From NCBI GenBank assembly GCA_028711825.1, contig JAQTRM010000069.1, positions 1 to 5,562 on the forward strand: a stretch of 5,562 bases of DNA, read 5' to 3'. The notes below the pieces were generated by a model that was not told the origin of the DNA, ran no database searches, and saw nothing but the letters and a program-made list of their open reading frames with translations. Positions 4,754 to 5,562 of this stretch are shown piece after piece. The translations under genes were made by a program, and so were the position numbers. This stretch comes from Candidatus Omnitrophota bacterium (GTDB lineage: Bacteria > Omnitrophota > Gorgyraeia > Gygaellales > Profunditerraquicolaceae). Every line of letters begins with the position of its first letter. The stretch's first letter is position 1.

Positions 4754-5562
4754 ATGCAGTCTCAGGAAGATGCGTTTAAGGAACAGGAGAAGCGCCTGGA
4801 AGAAAAGATGTCGAAGATCAAACATACTTTTATCGTGATGAGCGGCAAAGGCGGCGTAGGAAAGACGACGGTGGCGGTCAACCTGGCTTATGCTTTTTCT
4901 CTCACCGGCGCCAGCGTTGGTATCATGGATACCGACCTCCACGGCCCTAATATCGCCAAGATGTTGGGGATTGAAGATAAGACGGTGATTGTTTCGGAGT
5001 CCGGGATTGAACCGGTGGAAGCGGCAAAAAATCTTAAGGCGATGAGCATTGCCCTTTCCGGCGGCGGGGGAGATCGGGCGGTAATCTGGCGGGGTCCGGC
5101 CAAGACCGCGGTAATCCGCCAGTTCTTAAGCGATGTCAACTGGGGCGGGCTGGATTATCTGGTGGTGGATTCCCCTCCGGGGACAGGGGATGAACCTTTG
5201 AGTGTCTGCCAGATGATACCGAAAGCAGACGGGATAATTATCGTTACTACCCCGCAGGACGTGGCGGTGCTGGACGCCAGAAAGAGCGTTTCTTTCGCAA
5301 GAGAGATAAAAATTCCGGTTACCGGGATCATTGAAAATATGAGCGGATTTATCTGCCCGCATTGCGGAAAAGAAACGGATATTTTTAAGAAAGGCGGCGG
5401 AGAGAGGGCGGCGCAGGAGATGGGTGTTCCGTTTTTGGGGAGGATACCTTTTGAGCCGGATTTTGTCCAATTCGGCGACCGGGGAACGCCGTTTGTTTCC
5501 TTTAATTATAAGTCACCTTCCGCCGAAGCCTTTGCCGGTATTGTAAGCAAGATTGGAACGGC
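4754..5562 (+). CDS. mrp: Mrp/NBP35-type iron-sulfur cluster carrier ATPase (3' partial)
   Basis: The frame is open to the window's end, giving 269 complete codons. A charged N-terminal helix (residues 4-23, KEQEKRLEEKMSKIK) precedes the deviant Walker A SGKGGVGKTT (30-39). Next come GIMDTDLHGPNIAKMLG (56-72), WRGPAKTAVIRQFL (112-125), the Walker B-like VVDSPPGTGDEPLSVCQ (137-153), TTPQDVAVLDARKSV (165-179) and ENMSGFICPHCG (194-205). C201 and C204 form the CxxC that bridges a [4Fe-4S] cluster between two subunits in Mrp/ApbC/Nbp35 proteins. GRIPFEPDF and SPSAEAF near the edge are the usual end of the ATPase domain. The protein may therefore stop within a few residues, or continue into a C-terminal NifX/ORP-like domain as in the Mrp-ORP fusions of Desulfovibrio. 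Unlike the other two ATPases it has no inserted ferredoxin. Expected role: cytoplasmic scaffold or carrier that transfers Fe-S clusters in an ATP-dependent way. Confidence 0.94.
   Translation, partial: MQSQEDAFKEQEKRLEEKMSKIKHTFIVMSGKGGVGKTTVAVNLAYAFSLTGASVGIMDTDLHGPNIAKMLGIEDKTVIVSESGIEPVEAAKNLKAMSIALSGGGGDRAVIWRGPAKTAVIRQFLSDVNWGGLDYLVVDSPPGTGDEPLSVCQMIPKADGIIIVTTPQDVAVLDARKSVSFAREIKIPVTGIIENMSGFICPHCGKETDIFKKGGGERAAQEMGVPFLGRIPFEPDFVQFGDRGTPFVSFNYKSPSAEAFAGIVSKIGT

Overview
The window holds nine protein-coding genes, all on the + strand and closely packed. The first and last are cut by the window edges. I found no RNA genes, insertion sequences, CRISPR arrays or long repeats, and no gene-free stretch longer than about 60 bases. 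The [4Fe-4S]-binding MinD-type ATPases, NifX/orange-protein-like domains and a C_GCAxxG_C_C protein suggest a strict anaerobe. Moderate GC content, clear Shine-Dalgarno sites and a Fur-type box suggest an uncultured bacterium, for example Omnitrophota, Thermodesulfobacteriota or Firmicutes. One gene belongs to a family best known from methanogenic archaea. Taxonomy is inference; no marker gene is present.

Layout. Bases 1-435 are the body of a Fur-family metalloregulator whose start lies upstream. Bases 436-495 carry a 7-1-7 Fur/PerR/Zur-type inverted repeat (core 460-474) just ahead of the next gene. Then come a glycine-rich DUF5320 protein (496-849), two NifX/ORP-like domain proteins (866-1243 and 1268-1639), a MinD-superfamily ATPase with an inserted two-cluster ferredoxin domain (1659-2528), a small C_GCAxxG_C_C protein (2534-2887), a second ferredoxin-containing ATPase (2884-3735, start overlapping the previous stop), a DUF2099/'methanogenesis marker 8' protein (3740-4717), and an Mrp/NBP35-type ATPase that runs off the right edge (4754 onward).

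How they may work together. The set resembles the orange-protein (orp) loci of sulfate reducers, which combine NifX-like metal-sulfur cluster carriers, a pair of ferredoxin-MinD ATPases and an Mrp protein. Here the locus appears to be under a Fur-family regulator, and it gains DUF5320, C_GCAxxG_C_C and DUF2099 members. A reasonable reading is a metal-responsive operon for building or moving a metal-sulfur cofactor: the Mrp and MinD ATPases load or transfer clusters using ATP and electrons, the NifX-like proteins hold the cofactor, and DUF2099 is a candidate client or maturase. The family calls are well supported. The joint function is inference. No nitrogenase structural or nifB-type radical SAM gene is visible.
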